64,000 nt of DNA from Hyalella azteca (taxonomy: Eukaryota; Arthropoda; Malacostraca; Amphipoda; Hyalellidae). The translations under genes were made by a program, and so were the position numbers. Below the pieces are notes generated by a model. It searched no databases, had not been told where the DNA came from, and was given only the letters and a program-made list of their open reading frames with translations. Of this stretch, positions 1 to 9,999 are shown piece after piece. The first letter of the stretch is position 1, and each line of letters begins with the position of its first letter. The DNA lies in contig NW_025942349.1 in NCBI RefSeq assembly GCF_000764305.2, positions 36,533-100,532 on the forward strand, given 5' to 3'.

Positions 1-230
1 GCAGAGGATGAGAAGGAAGGGGTGCATACAGCGAGAGGATAATAATGAATCTGAAGTTAGAAAAGCAGAGGAAGAGACAATGAGCATGGATTTAGGTGAA
101 CCTTCAGTGCTGCATGTTACGACAGAGAACGAGATGGAGCCGTGCAGTAAAGTGACTCCAAGAGGAAGGAAGAGGCTGAGGACATTGAGTAATGACTGTG
201 TGACCCAAGTTGTCACCACCCCTATGAGTG
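1..230 (+). CDS. Internal exon (5' partial) of the zinc-finger/recombinase-like gene
   Basis: The frame is open from the window edge to a splice donor at 231 (ATGAGTG then GTAATT). It leaves codon phase 1, which matches the acceptors at 358 and 839. The encoded peptide is acidic and basic by turns, with a GRKRLRTLSND segment that is echoed by NRKRLRCQA in the next exon, so the two exons look like tandem repeats of a small basic motif. The true 5' border of the exon and the start codon of the gene lie outside the window. An ATG at position 8 is in frame but need not be used. Coding status rests on frame continuity and splice-phase agreement only. Confidence 0.5.
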
Positions 231-357
231 GTAATTACCAGTACAGGCATTTCATACATGTCATCTATTATCATTTAAAATTGTCTAATTACTGCAATAA
301 AATCATTCTCTCTTCTTGTGCATGGCTTTCAACATTTGCCTTCATTGCTCTCCACAG

Positions 358-477
358 AAAAGTCGAGCTGTGAGCAAGAGGAGCAGCAGGCGGAGGAGGC
401 GGGCAGTGGCGATGAGGTTCTCAGCAACACCGAGCAGCTGCTGCACATGAACAGGAAGAGGCTCCGATGTCAGGCTG
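358..477 (+). CDS. Internal exon of the zinc-finger/recombinase-like gene
   Basis: A pyrimidine-rich tract ending CTCCACAG precedes position 358 and a consensus donor GTGAGT starts at 478. The 120-base exon is phase 1 at both ends, so it can be skipped or joined without changing frame. It encodes a Glu-rich linker (EQEEQQAEEAGSGDE) and then HMNRKRLRCQA. Joined to the exon at 839 it gives CQA-E-RYLSDTTESS with a shared Glu codon. No domain is recognised. Transcript evidence would be needed to say whether it is constitutive. Confidence 0.5.
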
Positions 478-632
478 GTGAGTTATCATTCGAACTATAA
501 TTAATTAACATTAGGGTATTAATTAACTTGATTAGATCATATATTACCCGTGATGATTTGGCTGCTGTGACTCAACACTATTGGTGAACATTCATTCCTT
601 GCGTCTGAAGCGGTCATTTGTTTTGTTGACAG

Positions 633-660
633 AACCCGATTCATCTAATACAGCAGAGTC
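633..660 (+). pseudogene. Dead duplicate of the start of the last exon
   Basis: The sequence after the acceptor TTTTGTTGACAG at 632 resembles the start of the functional exon at 839 after TTTTTATTGACAG: both read E-x-(x)-S/L-S/D-(N)T-(A/T)ES. About 60 bases of upstream intron are also similar, so an intron-exon segment was duplicated. This copy reads into a TAA stop within ten codons and is cut at about 661 by a piggyBac-like MITE remnant. It is probably skipped. If used, it would truncate the protein. Confidence 0.45.
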
Positions 661-720
661 GTAATAGTACAACAAATGAAGTAATAGTACGAGATGAAGC
701 AATCGCAGTCAAAGTGTTAA
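661..720. mobile_element. Right-end remnant of a TTAA-type (piggyBac-like) MITE
   Basis: The stretch (AATAGTACGAGATGAAGCAATCG then CAGTCAAAGTG then TTAA) matches the right end of the complete MITE at 50107-50484 and, reverse-complemented, the left end of the one at 23727-24099. Only about 60 bases remain. It sits directly against the dead exon copy at 633-660. Confidence 0.5.
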
Positions 721-838
721 TTAATTTGATATGATATACTATCCGTTATGATTCGACCGCTGCGGTTCAAAAAAATTACTAAACACTAACTGATTCCTTC
801 TTTGTGGCTATGAAACGAGCATTTGTTTTTATTGACAG

Positions 839-2823
839 AACGTTATTTATCTGATACAACAGAGTCAAGTGGCGGTGAGTATAAAGAGAATATCGATCCT
901 AAGGATGAAAACGTGAGCAGGGATTCAGCCAAAGACCATCCCTACCAACTGAGACGTCATCGGGCAGTGCGAGGAAACGAGAATATTAAGCAGCCTAATG
1001 GAACAGTCTCAAGAGTCAGACAGGCTCCTAATCCGTATTCCTACAAATATCTTGCGATGAATGAGACGGTGACACAGCGTTATGTAGCTCTTTGTGAAGT
1101 GTGCAGCAAGCCATACCGGTCGCGCAAGCTGGCGAGACACTTGAGAGATACCCACAAGAAGGATAACGCGACCGCTAAGGTCTTAGTGCAAAAAGCCCTG
1201 CAACACAAACGACTTGTACTGCTAACCGCGACTCCCATCAATGGCCGATCAATAGGCAAGTTTGTGCCGGAAGATGTTGTCGAAGAAATGAGACGCGATA
1301 TGATGCGCGGCAGCAGCTCTGAATTCAATATGAAGCAACAAAAACAAAAGTCAAGGGACCAAAAAAGTCTTCGACATCAATCACCACAGCCTTTTCTCGC
1401 GGTAAACAACAAGCAAACCGATCGGCTCGCGAGAAGAAAGGGAAAAGCGTTGGCCTCGCAAGTGGCTACCTCAAACAACTTGGCACAACTCAAAGAATCA
1501 TTTCCAAAACTCAACGAGGTCTTGAACAACTTTCATGTATACCTGTTGCAAATTGCCAAGACAGCAAAAGGAAGGGAGTCGGCGAACAGGTCATTGAATG
1601 ACATTCAGACAATAGTTTGGGACCATCTATCAGACACGGACAAGAGACATGGGAAACACATGGATATCCCTCAAGTCCTGCGAGTGCTGAACCAATTTTT
1701 GACTTCACACCGTCTGAAAAGTGCAGGAATCGCCACACCCGATACCTCGAAGAGGACCTTGATATCGGTCGCGATCTTTGTCTATCATATCCACCGTCTG
1801 GAGCTGATGAGCTATGCAAAGTATGACCGAAAACCTTACGTACATTCTGAAGAGCTCGTTCCACTTCCACTTCAGGCGGCAAGTAAGCTCCATAATTCGC
1901 CCGCAATCGCGTCATGGCTGGCTAAGGTGAGGCAAGTAGCCCTGCTAAATAAAGAAGGCTTTGCTATTCCAGCACAACTGCTTGCTGTTGCACCCTCGAG
2001 AAGCAATGCAATGAATCTAGGAAACATTTTAATGACGATGATCGGAATCGAAACTGGTAGTCATTCCCTGGCGTTAACGACATTCAACATGGAATCCTTC
2101 CGGAAACCCCAAGCAATAACTAAAGAAGCCATCTGGTACAAAATCACCGGAGAAAAAATATGGTGCTACATCCTGGTGAGCAAGAATTATGCCCGATTAC
2201 TCCAGACATACGTGCATCTTTACCGGCCGTGGCTCACTCAGGACAAAGAAAATGCTGCTCCGGTGTTTGTTTCCCCCAGCTCCTCAACTACAGAGGCACA
2301 AGCTCTCTTACCTTCAACCGCCGACCAAATAGCCAGCAATGTTATCTGCAATATTGCCAAAATTCCAGGATGCACCGGATTCACTTTCCTGAAGTTCCGC
2401 TTGACCATCATAACGTACTCCCAGTGCTGTCCACATCTTACTGATGTTCAAAAGAATGATATAATGGATGATTTAGGGCACTTTCCAAGTACTGTGGACA
2501 AACATTTAACAACCGCGAAACTCATAGCAACGACAGAAGAAGTATCAAAATTCATCCAGGGTCTTCTCAAAGAAACGGACCTGCTTGGAAATAAAATCTC
2601 GAGATTCGTAGCATCGGCTGGCGAAGTATCAGAATCCATCCAGGGTCTTCTCGAAGACTTTGACCAGCTTGAAAATCAGATCTCTGCCTCCGCAGTAAAT
2701 TCAGTAGAATTATCAGAAATAATCCTGAGCTGTATTCAAACCGCCGAAGATGCAGCGACGAACCATGGCGCTGGCGAACTGTTCGCTTGGAGGATGATAA
2801 GGAGGATGAGGAACGAACGATGA
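839..2823 (+). CDS. C2H2-finger protein with degenerate tyrosine-recombinase-like region (last exon)
   Basis: This long last exon (about 660 codons, stop TGA 2821-2823) starts at an acceptor, phase 1. The open frame extends 16 bases upstream into the intron without an ATG, so there is no initiator here. Counting residues from 823: a C2H2 finger (C91, C94, H106, H111); a basic linker; a helical region at about 225-330 that could be a SAM-like core-binding domain; then 385-565 with the order of a tyrosine recombinase: TMIGIETGS, ARLLQTYVHLYRPW, TFLKFR, LTDVQKND, LGHFPSTVDKHL. Against the family pattern (G-x-R-x-G, H/K, R, H, Y) the first Arg aligns with Glu410 and the Tyr position with Leu562. 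R526 and H553 remain. A roughly 33-residue helical motif (EVSxxIQGLLxx) is repeated at 572-640. It is CpG-richer than its surroundings. Most likely it derives from a Crypton-type element, either domesticated or decaying; strand-exchange activity is unlikely. Confidence 0.6.
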
Positions 2824-3086
2824 ATAATTCTCTGTTGATGCTGAGGAGAGTAGTTTTATGTTGAATAGTAGTCAAAGAAATAAACTGTCGAAGAAATATC
2901 CCTACAAAACCAACAGTCGCCTCAAAAACACCACTGTCTCGATTATCTGGCGAATCATCAAATTCTACCCTCTCACTAGACACGCCACAACCACCACAGC
3001 AACACCTGCTGATGGCCTGAGTTGTTTCATTAAGCTCTCAAAATTGCAAACTTGGCTGACCAAAAATTACTGAATGAAGAACTGTC

Positions 3087-3218
3087 ATGTACTTCGAAAA
3101 AGCTGTCATTTTATATGATGACATCAAGAACATCAAAGAGAATCTTGAGGAGCGACGTAGACGCCAGTTGAAAGAGGATGACTGCTTCCTACTAGCTAGA
3201 CTGCTAGAGTATGTATAA
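3087..3218 (+). CDS. Possible short ORF or former exon (44 codons), charged helix
   Basis: It encodes MYFEKAVILYDDIKNIKEN followed by a Glu/Arg-rich helix and QLKEDDCFLLARLLE. The composition and amphipathic pattern look coding. It lies in what would be the 3' UTR of the gene above, ahead of an AATAAA at 3270-3275. It could be a former C-terminal piece left behind after a frameshift, or chance. No homologue is recognised. Confidence 0.2.
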   Translation: MYFEKAVILYDDIKNIKENLEERRRRQLKEDDCFLLARLLEYV

Positions 3219-4034
3219 ATGTATACTCTTAGTATATAAAGATTCCTAATTTCTCAATTGTCATCAACCAATAAATAATTGTGTTTGGTAATGATTATAT
3301 ACGTTTAGTATGTATAGAGGCTGAATTTCATAAGTGCTAAGGTAGTGACTCGCTGCAACGAGGATGCTGTGGAAAGTGCCAAAGTATAAAATTACTTACA
3401 AGGAAGCAGAAAGAAAAAGGCTGTAGAAATGAAGATTTTTATTATATTTCCACGGAAATGAGATTAATATTTCCAATTTATATAAGCTTCTGTGTTTATG
3501 GTCTTGTTTTCAATGGAAATTTTGAAATTTTTTTTGCAATTGTTCAGTTGTGTGAACTCAACAGTCCATTGTACTCTGAAGTTTGACTAATGTATTCTGA
3601 TTGATTATAGTTTAGTTGTAAAGTATAGTGCAGTTCTCGTTTTGAATGGAAATGTTTGGGAAAAAAATTTCCTGCAATCGTTTAGTTGTGTGTAGTCAAC
3701 ATCTCTCTTTATTGTCAAGTTTGATGTATGGATATACTTTGATTTTTAATAGTTAGTAGTAGGTACGGTTCTTGTTTTGAATGGAAATTTTTCTTACTAT
3801 TGTTTAGTTGTGTGTACTCAATATCTCTGTATCGTCAAGTTAGGTGAATATTTTCTTTATTTGTTTGATAAATATTTTTTGATGGATTAATGAATATTTA
3901 TTTTTTGTTTAATGAATATGTTCTGTTTCATTAATGATTGTATTCTATTTCATCAAGTAAACATTTAATTTGCCAATCCTATCAATTCCCATATCTCAAA
4001 ACAGTATAGGATGCTGAAGAAATAATAACAACAG
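3219..4034. other. AT-rich non-coding DNA downstream of the gene
   Basis: There is an AATAAA at 3270-3275. From about 3500 to 3860 a unit of about 130 bases is repeated three times in diverged form (TTTTGAATGGAAATTTTT ... GTTTAGTTGTGTG ... CTCAA). I see no ORF, RNA gene or transposon terminus. Confidence 0.45.
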
Positions 4035-4052
4035 TATATATATATATATATA
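4035..4052. repeat. (TA)9 microsatellite
   Basis: An uninterrupted TA dinucleotide run. It lies beyond the 3' end of the CR1-like LINE fragment that follows. Confidence 0.9.
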
Positions 4053-4197
4053 GCTTGATAATAACAGTGTAGCATAACACTACACGCAACATAGCATAAC
4101 ATATAAGAGTATAGCAAGCTGATTATAAAATATTCATGAAAAATAATCATTCGTAACAGCTGGCAGCTGTGGCAAACTACTTTATTTAGAATAGAAG

Positions 4198-4552
4198 TGT
4201 CGGCACTGAAGAAATAGGCCCATGGCCTGTTGCCGATTCTTGAACTTTTCGTGACTTGATTCACAAGGGATCCGGCCTTTGGAACCCGATCTTTCCATAG
4301 CTGACGATTGATTGAGATAGCTGCTAGACTTATTGCCTGGTCCGTAATTTGCTAGGATATTTAAGACTGAACATATGCTCCTGCATAGCTTCATCTAGTC
4401 TGTTCTTGAAGATGTTCATACTCGGAGCGTCAACGATGCTATCAGGGAGGCTGTTCCACATGTCGGTGACTCGAAGCGAGAAGAAATGTTGTCGCATGGA
4501 TGTGTTACAACGCAGTTTTTTTAGTTTAAAGCCATGGCCCCTGGTGTTCATT
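4198..4552 (-). mobile_element. CR1-like non-LTR retrotransposon, 3' end fragment
   Basis: On the minus strand an open frame encodes NTRGHGFKLKKLRC, then RQHFFSLRVTDMWNSLPD, then IVDAPSMNIFKNRLDEAM. This is the characteristic segment after the reverse-transcriptase domain in CR1/jockey-type LINE ORF2 proteins. A second, diverged copy with the same 3' UTR (GTCGGC.CTGAAG ... CCGATTCTT) lies at 63378-63904 on the same strand. Only the C-terminal part and 3' UTR are present, as expected for a 5'-truncated insertion. It is not functional. Confidence 0.75.
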
Positions 4553-5186
4553 CTAAAAGTTCATCAAAAAATCAATAGTGTATGAGAATTTTTATTAAAA
4601 CAAGTCTCGCTCTTTGATTGTGATGTGAATTGATAAAAGTAAAGTTTAAAATTCATCCAGCTATAATTTCCTGATGAACGCCAGGGTTGCTTGTTACAAT
4701 AATCGTCGAAAATGGCATTTGTACCGAAAATTCAGGTGATAAAAGTTATGTTCCGTCAACTTAGATGAATTATAATCAAAATCGATGAAAGGAATTAGAA
4801 CTTGGTTTGACATGAAATTGTTTCGAAATCTATTGAAATTGTGACTAACATAAATGCAATTTAGAAATGTAATCATTTTCGTTCAATATTATATTATTTT
4901 TATGATTTTATATTATATTATTATATTATTTTATTTTTAAAATATTATTTTTTAGAAACGAAAAATAAATATCCCTCACAGTCTATGGTGAACGATGGTT
5001 TTTCACCAATTCACACTAATCTTTAAAACTTGCGCAAAGTTACTCTTTATCAATCTTATCTGCCCTAATTCTCAGCATATCAGACGGCAGCAAGTTGGTC
5101 TTGTAAACAGCTACTGGCCGTCTCTCCACTTCCCCTGAAGTAGCCAGTAACCTTCAACACGTGGCCAGTTGCCCGATTATTAGTGG
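4553..5186. other. Non-coding AT-rich interval
   Basis: A stretch at 4880-4960 is almost entirely A/T (ATATTATATTATTTT-type). Around 5100-5186 there are scattered TGGCCAGT motifs resembling the minisatellite that follows. No ORF of interest. Confidence 0.45.
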
Positions 5187-5265
5187 CGGTTAGTACTGGC
5201 CACTTATAGTGGCTAGTACTGGCCACTTATAGTGGCTAGTACTGGCCACTTATAGTGGCTAGTAC
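5187..5265. repeat. 23-bp palindromic minisatellite cut by an adapter
   Basis: Three and a half near-perfect copies of TACTGGCCACTTATAGTGGCTAG. Each copy is itself palindromic (ACTGGCCACT/AGTGGC.AGT). The array stops abruptly at the adapter at 5266, so its real length is unknown. Confidence 0.8.
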
Positions 5266-5303
5266 CTGTCTCTTATACACATCTAGATGTGTATAAGAGA
5301 CAG
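5266..5303. other. Nextera mate-pair junction adapter left in the assembly
   Basis: CTGTCTCTTATACACATCT is followed directly by its reverse complement AGATGTGTATAAGAGACAG. This 38-base head-to-head mosaic-end pair is the circularisation adapter of Nextera mate-pair libraries, not genomic DNA. It marks a possible false join between the minisatellite on the left and unit copy U1 on the right. Confidence 0.97.
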
Positions 5304-5785
5304 GGCTCGCAATTAGTGCATACAGATTGTAACCTTGGAATACAGGAACATTGGAACAGATATAGTGAAACGCATGTTTGCACAGGATAGCATAATCTCC
5401 ACTTTTATACAAGTGAAAATGAAAACCTGGATATAAGTTTTATTTATAATTTTCTTGTTTGTTAATGCAAAAAAATATTTCATTGCCACGGGAGTATCAC
5501 AAACACTCGTGGATAAAAAAACACTATTAAGTCTCCTTTTAATATATACTTAATCTATCCGTACTCTGCACATACAGAAATGCATATGGCCAGAACACAC
5601 ATTAATCATAAAATCATTAATTCTACATATGGTCGGCAACGACTTATGGGGGCACTTAGGAGAATTTATACTGTGTTTTCTACTAATTCAAAACGTAGTC
5701 ACAAAACCATACGTCTTCAAGTTAAACACATCAAGTTAAGTTGCTACGTACGCCGGGTGAATATGATACGTACAGCAGGTTGAGC

Positions 5786-6039
5786 CATGGTTGAACTATA
5801 TAAGGTTGACTCACGAGGAATTCAGTCTTTCAGTTCAGCTTTCTTGTTACGTCTCTGAGATCGAGAAACGTAAACAAACCCGTCATTCCCATGACGGATT
5901 GGTTGACTGGTTTGATCGCATTTCGGTGATTGGTTAATGCCAGTGACGTCACTGAAATCAGTGACGTCACTGGAGAACAACGAACTACATCCGCTAAAAC
6001 TAGCTTCTCATAGGTCAACCTTATACTAGTTCAACCATG
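5786..6039. mobile_element. 254-bp MITE with CRE-like palindromes
   Basis: The terminal inverted repeats are CATGGTTGAACTATATAAGG at the left and its near complement CCTTATACTAGTTCAACCATG (one extra base) at the right. The interior has two identical TGACGTCA palindromes (5944-5951, 5962-5969). It sits inside a short tandem repeat of ACGTAC.CCAGGTTGAGCT units (about 5735-5785 and 6051-6090). It is absent from U2. Target duplication is not clear, so the superfamily is unassigned. Confidence 0.6.
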
Positions 6040-6094
6040 AGGTTGACCTGCCTCGTACGCCAGGTTGAGCTATTACGTACACCAGGTTAAGCTG

Positions 6095-6286
6095 CTAGCA
6101 AGATTTCAGCGACAAAATACGACCCAAAAAACGAGGACCCAGTATCGTCAACAAATGCGTTGGCCGTGAGCGCAGCAAGACGACAGCCGCTCGATTAAAC
6201 GGGTTGGTAATAAGCTCGCTCCCGGCCATCTGGCGGTTGAGTAGGATTATACCGCCTTGTTTTAGGGGTATAATAACAGCCGCCAT
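6095..6286 (-). CDS. Small ORF conserved between U1 and U2, unknown
   Basis: A minus-strand frame containing MAGSELITNPFNRAAVVLLR, with ATG in a fair context (CAGATGGCC), remains open here and at 33945-34157 in U2. The region is more GC/CpG-rich than its surroundings. The two copies differ mostly by amino-acid-changing substitutions (N/Y, L/Q, P/H), which argues against strong selection on the peptide. It may be a promoter or first-exon region of the minus-strand gene rather than a small protein. Confidence 0.2.
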   Translation of the reverse strand: MAAVIIPLKQGGIILLNRQMAGSELITNPFNRAAVVLLRSRPTHLLTILGPRFLGRILSLKSC

Positions 6287-6578
6287 ATGAGTGGGGTATG
6301 TTGTGTTTCAACATAAAAATACCAAACTAAAGGAATTAATCCATAAGCAGTAAAAGTCAGAAGAAATTGATAATGATGCACAAACGAGACTTGTTCTGGA
6401 AATGCACCACATACAAAGAAGTAATCACTTATCTTTAAACTTACGACATCACCATTTTAGAGCTAGTTAAGCATCAATTAATATTATTCGCTAAAATCCG
6501 CCAACAGGAACCTAAAACAAATGCTTACACAAAAGAGATGTGAAATTCACTGAACTGAAGCCATCACGAGTTTTCTAG

Positions 6579-6871
6579 ATGAGCTTTTCTTTTCTCTCTC
6601 ACTATATCAACGTCTTCAAGCCCCTAGGAGGGCTTCAAGAAAAATGGTTGCCGATATTCAATGTCGCAGCATTCAGGCACCAACAAGCGATAGGCTTCGT
6701 CGTTCTCTTTCATATCCACGCCGCCCCAAGCGACTGCCGCCTTCAAGGGACATTGAACAGCTGAGCCCCTCTTCCTTGGCGGCGGTGGGTGCCTTGGCTT
6801 ATGTATATTGCTCGACTCTAAAACATCGTTTCTCAGTTTTTTCCCCATTTCTTTTGGAGAATTGCACTTAG
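6579..6871 (+). other. Highly conserved GC-richer block with overlapping ORFs
   Basis: From about 6620 to 6820 the U1 and U2 copies (34480-34690) are nearly identical, clearly more so than the flanks. Both strands are open. The plus frame gives MVADIQCRSIQAPTSDRLRR and ...AAVGALAYVYC. The minus frame gives ...GGVDMKENDEAYRLLVPECC. I recognise neither. A 5' exon, a promoter or an unidentified repeat are all possible. Confidence 0.3.
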
Positions 6872-7368
6872 CACTGAAACTTCACAACTATTACTAGTAC
6901 ATTAACTCAAAAGTTGCCAGTCTTGTAACACTAGTAGTTATTATCTAGGAACATAAATTATGTAAGAGTGAAAAGAAACCTGTGCTTGAAGAAAACTCAG
7001 TGAGCCAAAAAAAAAAACACTGGTAAAAATTTTTCTGAGAGCAATTTGTCTTTAAAAATAATATATACTTTGAGGGTTTGATCTTTCTTCATTACCAGCC
7101 TTATTTTGCCGAGTTTATCAAGATTAGAGTCTATTTAATGACCTAAATCATCAACTGGTTGCATGGTAAAACGGACAAAAGTTTATGTACTTGGCTCCTC
7201 TCATTTCACACACTCGACTGCAGGCTTTTAGTAATGAGTAATATTTTTAAAACTAGTTTTATGGAATCTTGAGTTGATTTAAACCAAAAATAGCATCAAA
7301 CAGGAGGTTTTAGTTAAAAAAAAAACATACTGTGTCTATATATAATTATAAAAAAAATTTCTTCTTGN
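6872..7368. other. Non-coding AT-rich interval, absent from U2
   Basis: No ORF or repeat terminus is seen. An ambiguous base N occurs at 7368, next to the LINE fragment and close to the adapter at 7485. The whole stretch 6823-9168 has no counterpart in U2. Confidence 0.4.
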
Positions 7369-7484
7369 GCATACAAGTATACTCATGGTTTGTACAAGGT
7401 CCCAGAAGGATTACTAGAATTTGAAACAAGAACAACACCTGGGGCCACAGCTATAAACTAAAAAACTGTGGTGCAACTCATGCC
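7369..7484 (+). mobile_element. CR1-like LINE fragment truncated by an adapter
   Basis: The plus strand reads YKYTHGLYKVPEG, then, after a frame change, NTWGHSYKLKNC. These correspond to VYKYTHGLYKVPEE and (N)TRGH.(F/Y)KLKK in the minus-strand CR1-like copies at 63378-63904 and 4198-4552. The fragment lies in the opposite orientation and ends exactly at the adapter, so the remainder of this element is missing from the assembly. Confidence 0.6.
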
Positions 7485-7522
7485 CTGTCTCTTATACACA
7501 TCTAGATGTGTATAAGAGACAG
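7485..7522. other. Nextera mate-pair junction adapter left in the assembly
   Basis: This is the same head-to-head 19-base mosaic-end pair as at 5266. It truncates both the LINE fragment on the left and the exon on the right. Predicted proteins beginning MYKRQ in this area are translations of the adapter. Confidence 0.97.
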
Positions 7523-7758
7523 GCATTATTGTGCTGCTTTAGTCCACCCTCTGAACTAGAGATGCAATCAGAGCAGCGGCGAGGTCCTGAAGCAGGATGT
7601 TCCAGATCAAGGTGCTGCTGCAGTAGGCCTGCACCTGCAGGCACCAATCCATGCTGGGAACATCCAAGCCCGATGTGTTGCTTCGAGCTGGACGCCCCAG
7701 AGACATCAGCGCCGCCAGCAGCAGCTCCTGATGCCAGTGCTGAGCCACCTTCGCCAAA
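7523..7758 (-). CDS. Candidate exon d of the minus-strand gene, 3' cut by adapter
   Basis: On the minus strand an acceptor (TTATCATTAG) at 7759 opens a phase-0 frame of 78 codons. It is rich in Gly/Ala/Ser at first (FGEGGSALASGAAAGGADVS), then QQHLDLEHPASGPRRCSDC and SSSEGGLKQHNNA. CSDC...LKQH resembles the first half of a C2H2 finger, but the C-to-H spacing is short by two. The phase agrees with exon c at 10000-10134. The exon runs into the adapter, so its donor and the rest of the finger are lost. No U2 counterpart is present. Confidence 0.45.
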
Positions 7759-8493
7759 CTAATGATAAAAATACAGAGTAAAACCATCTACCATATTAAT
7801 AACAGGCACATTAAACTGTGGACTTACCACATTATAAGACATATGTTACAAATTTTGGGATTTTTACCCCATCTTTTGTGGTTCCTGCAAGGATTGCTCA
7901 GCATTAATACTTTGTCTGAGCAAATAAGTTAGTAACAATTACTTGGTCTCAACTTGAATTTCTGCTTGAACACAACCCATATATACTATGCCTAACCTTT
8001 GATGCAATATTCATTTTCATCCCCCAACACAAAACCACAACAGCAAAAGCTCAGAGTTGAACAACATACTAAAATTCATCTCAGAACATTGTGTGGGCAA
8101 AACAAGGTCTAACTACACCAAGGAATACATACCTACTAAACTATTTGTTGTTCCATAATTGACTACACCTGCCCAATCTGAGACATGATCACTTTACCAT
8201 CAACCAACATCACTCGGCTTCAAGCATTTCAAAATGCCACACAACACACATTAACTGGTTGCTACAACACAATATTATCATTTTGATTGTAAAATGCAAT
8301 GTTTCCTACTTACAGCAATTTTCTCATCAATAACAGTCCTGCCATCAAGTCACATGAAATAACCACCAACCCTGCAACATGAAACACAGTCTATAAACTA
8401 AATACATCAATGAAATTCAGCCAGTACTACCAATCAACATTACCAGTGTTACCCTTAAAACATCCAGCAACAGGCACCACACCAAAAACATTA
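7759..8493. other. Intron-like non-coding interval
   Basis: Lies between exon d and the SINE, with no counterpart in U2. No ORF, hairpin element or transposon terminus could be supported. Confidence 0.35.
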
Positions 8494-8800
8494 ACCAGAG
8501 CTACAATGGATAGAGACAGTCTCTTGCACCAGCAGCCCAAGTTCAAGTCCTACTCAGGACAAGTTCTTTTGGGGAGCTCAGCTCTTAGCTAACTCTGCCG
8601 TTCATCCAATTATGGTTGATAAATGTTGACCTGGCTTGCCCAGGGTATTTTGTTGTGCAAATGGTTTTTGCAGATCAGCGGGCCACTGATGGTTGTTAAC
8701 TGCCTGTGGCCTTAGTGCCCTGAAAAACTGACCTAGCACTTTTGCTAAACTAGTTGCCAATACCAGGATGGGCTATTACATCAACAATGCCATTGACTCA
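8494..8800 (+). mobile_element. Probable tRNA-derived SINE
   Basis: 8494-8562 has the layout of a degenerate tRNA: an A-box-like segment (ACAATGGATAGAGACAG), about 20 bases, then a good B box GTTCAAGTCC at 8541-8550 followed by TACTC. The body downstream (to about 8800) is unrelated to tRNA and somewhat GC-richer than the surroundings. The cloverleaf is not complete enough for a real tRNA gene. The right end is uncertain and no target duplication was found. Confidence 0.4.
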
Positions 8801-9999
8801 TACCATGCACCGATAATTCCCAGAGGCTTGCTTCCTTTACTCTGAACAATGAACAAATCAGAGCTTTCAATCCCAGATCTACATGACAGAAGCTGGCACA
8901 GCTTCGTTCTGATCACTGCATTCTCCGAAGCAATTATAAAAACAAAATCAACAACATTTTCAACACATTCAGCTACGGCCAACTCGTTGAAGAGACCCAG
9001 CTCCGGTTATGGATTGCCTTCAGCCTTCCCAGGTGTAGGGAATCAGTTGTTATGACAAAATAGCGGGTATCCTGACATTATGGTAGCAACTGTATTGCAG
9101 ACCCGATCTTACTAGGGACTAGTTATTACATGCATTAAGGTTGTTGACTCTAAGCTCCATCCTTGTTGGACAGCTGATTTATATCTTATGTGTACATACT
9201 GATTGCTATTACTTTAATCAAGTACAATGTCAGTGCGTAAGCTGTCTCCTATGAATTTGTTACAGGTAGCTGACGAGGAAAACCAACCAGGAAGTATAAC
9301 ACATGGACCAAGGCCAAAATAACAACAACCCTACTGTTTTATATAATAAAAAATATTTTCAGAATTACTGGGCTAAACATAATCTTTATATTTTGACATA
9401 GAGATTGGATTTCATTTCCTTAATTCTCAATATTATATGAATATTTCAGTTTCTTCTTTGCTGGTAATTGAAGGCCATGTGAAGAAATACTCTTTCTGCT
9501 ATATGTATGAGAACTTGATTCACCCAAGCAGACTATAGACAACTTCAGAATAGAAAACTAATATTGTGAACCCAAGCAATATAGTATCTTTGTCCCAAGC
9601 TGTGCAGTGTTGATTATTACCAATTTTATCCTTCCCTGGATGTGATCTCGGATGTGAAGATGTTACACTTAATGTAATAGGTTCAGGTGCATTTCCTTGT
9701 CTTCATACACTGCAAGAACTAGATATATTGTTCAAAGATTTGATCCTTGCTTAGAAGAAATCAATAATAGGGCTATCTATTTCTTTGATCGAAAATCATT
9801 AGATTTCACTAGCAGAATTAAATTCGTGAGGAAAATGACATCAGTTTCCATTTTCACTATCAAAATATATTAGGTTAACTATTTTATACTTAAATACCAA
9901 CAATAAAACAAAAAATTGATAATTCCAAAAGATCAGGAAAAAATCTGTTGCATAGTTTAACCTAGGAAAAGCTGAACCTGCATCTTTAAATATAAATAC
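8801..9999. other. Intron-like interval between exon d and exon c
   Basis: From 9170 onward it aligns with U2 (34713 onward). No coding signal or repeat terminus was found. The short ORFs present are not conserved between the copies. Confidence 0.35.

Noticed and set aside
2567..2983. Minus-strand ORF of 138 codons over the end of the recombinase-like exon
   Set aside because: Shadow of the plus-strand coding frame and its 3' UTR. No splice or start signals of its own.
8494..8562. tRNA gene candidate
   Set aside because: The B box is good, but the acceptor and anticodon stems do not pair convincingly and the sequence runs into a SINE-like body.
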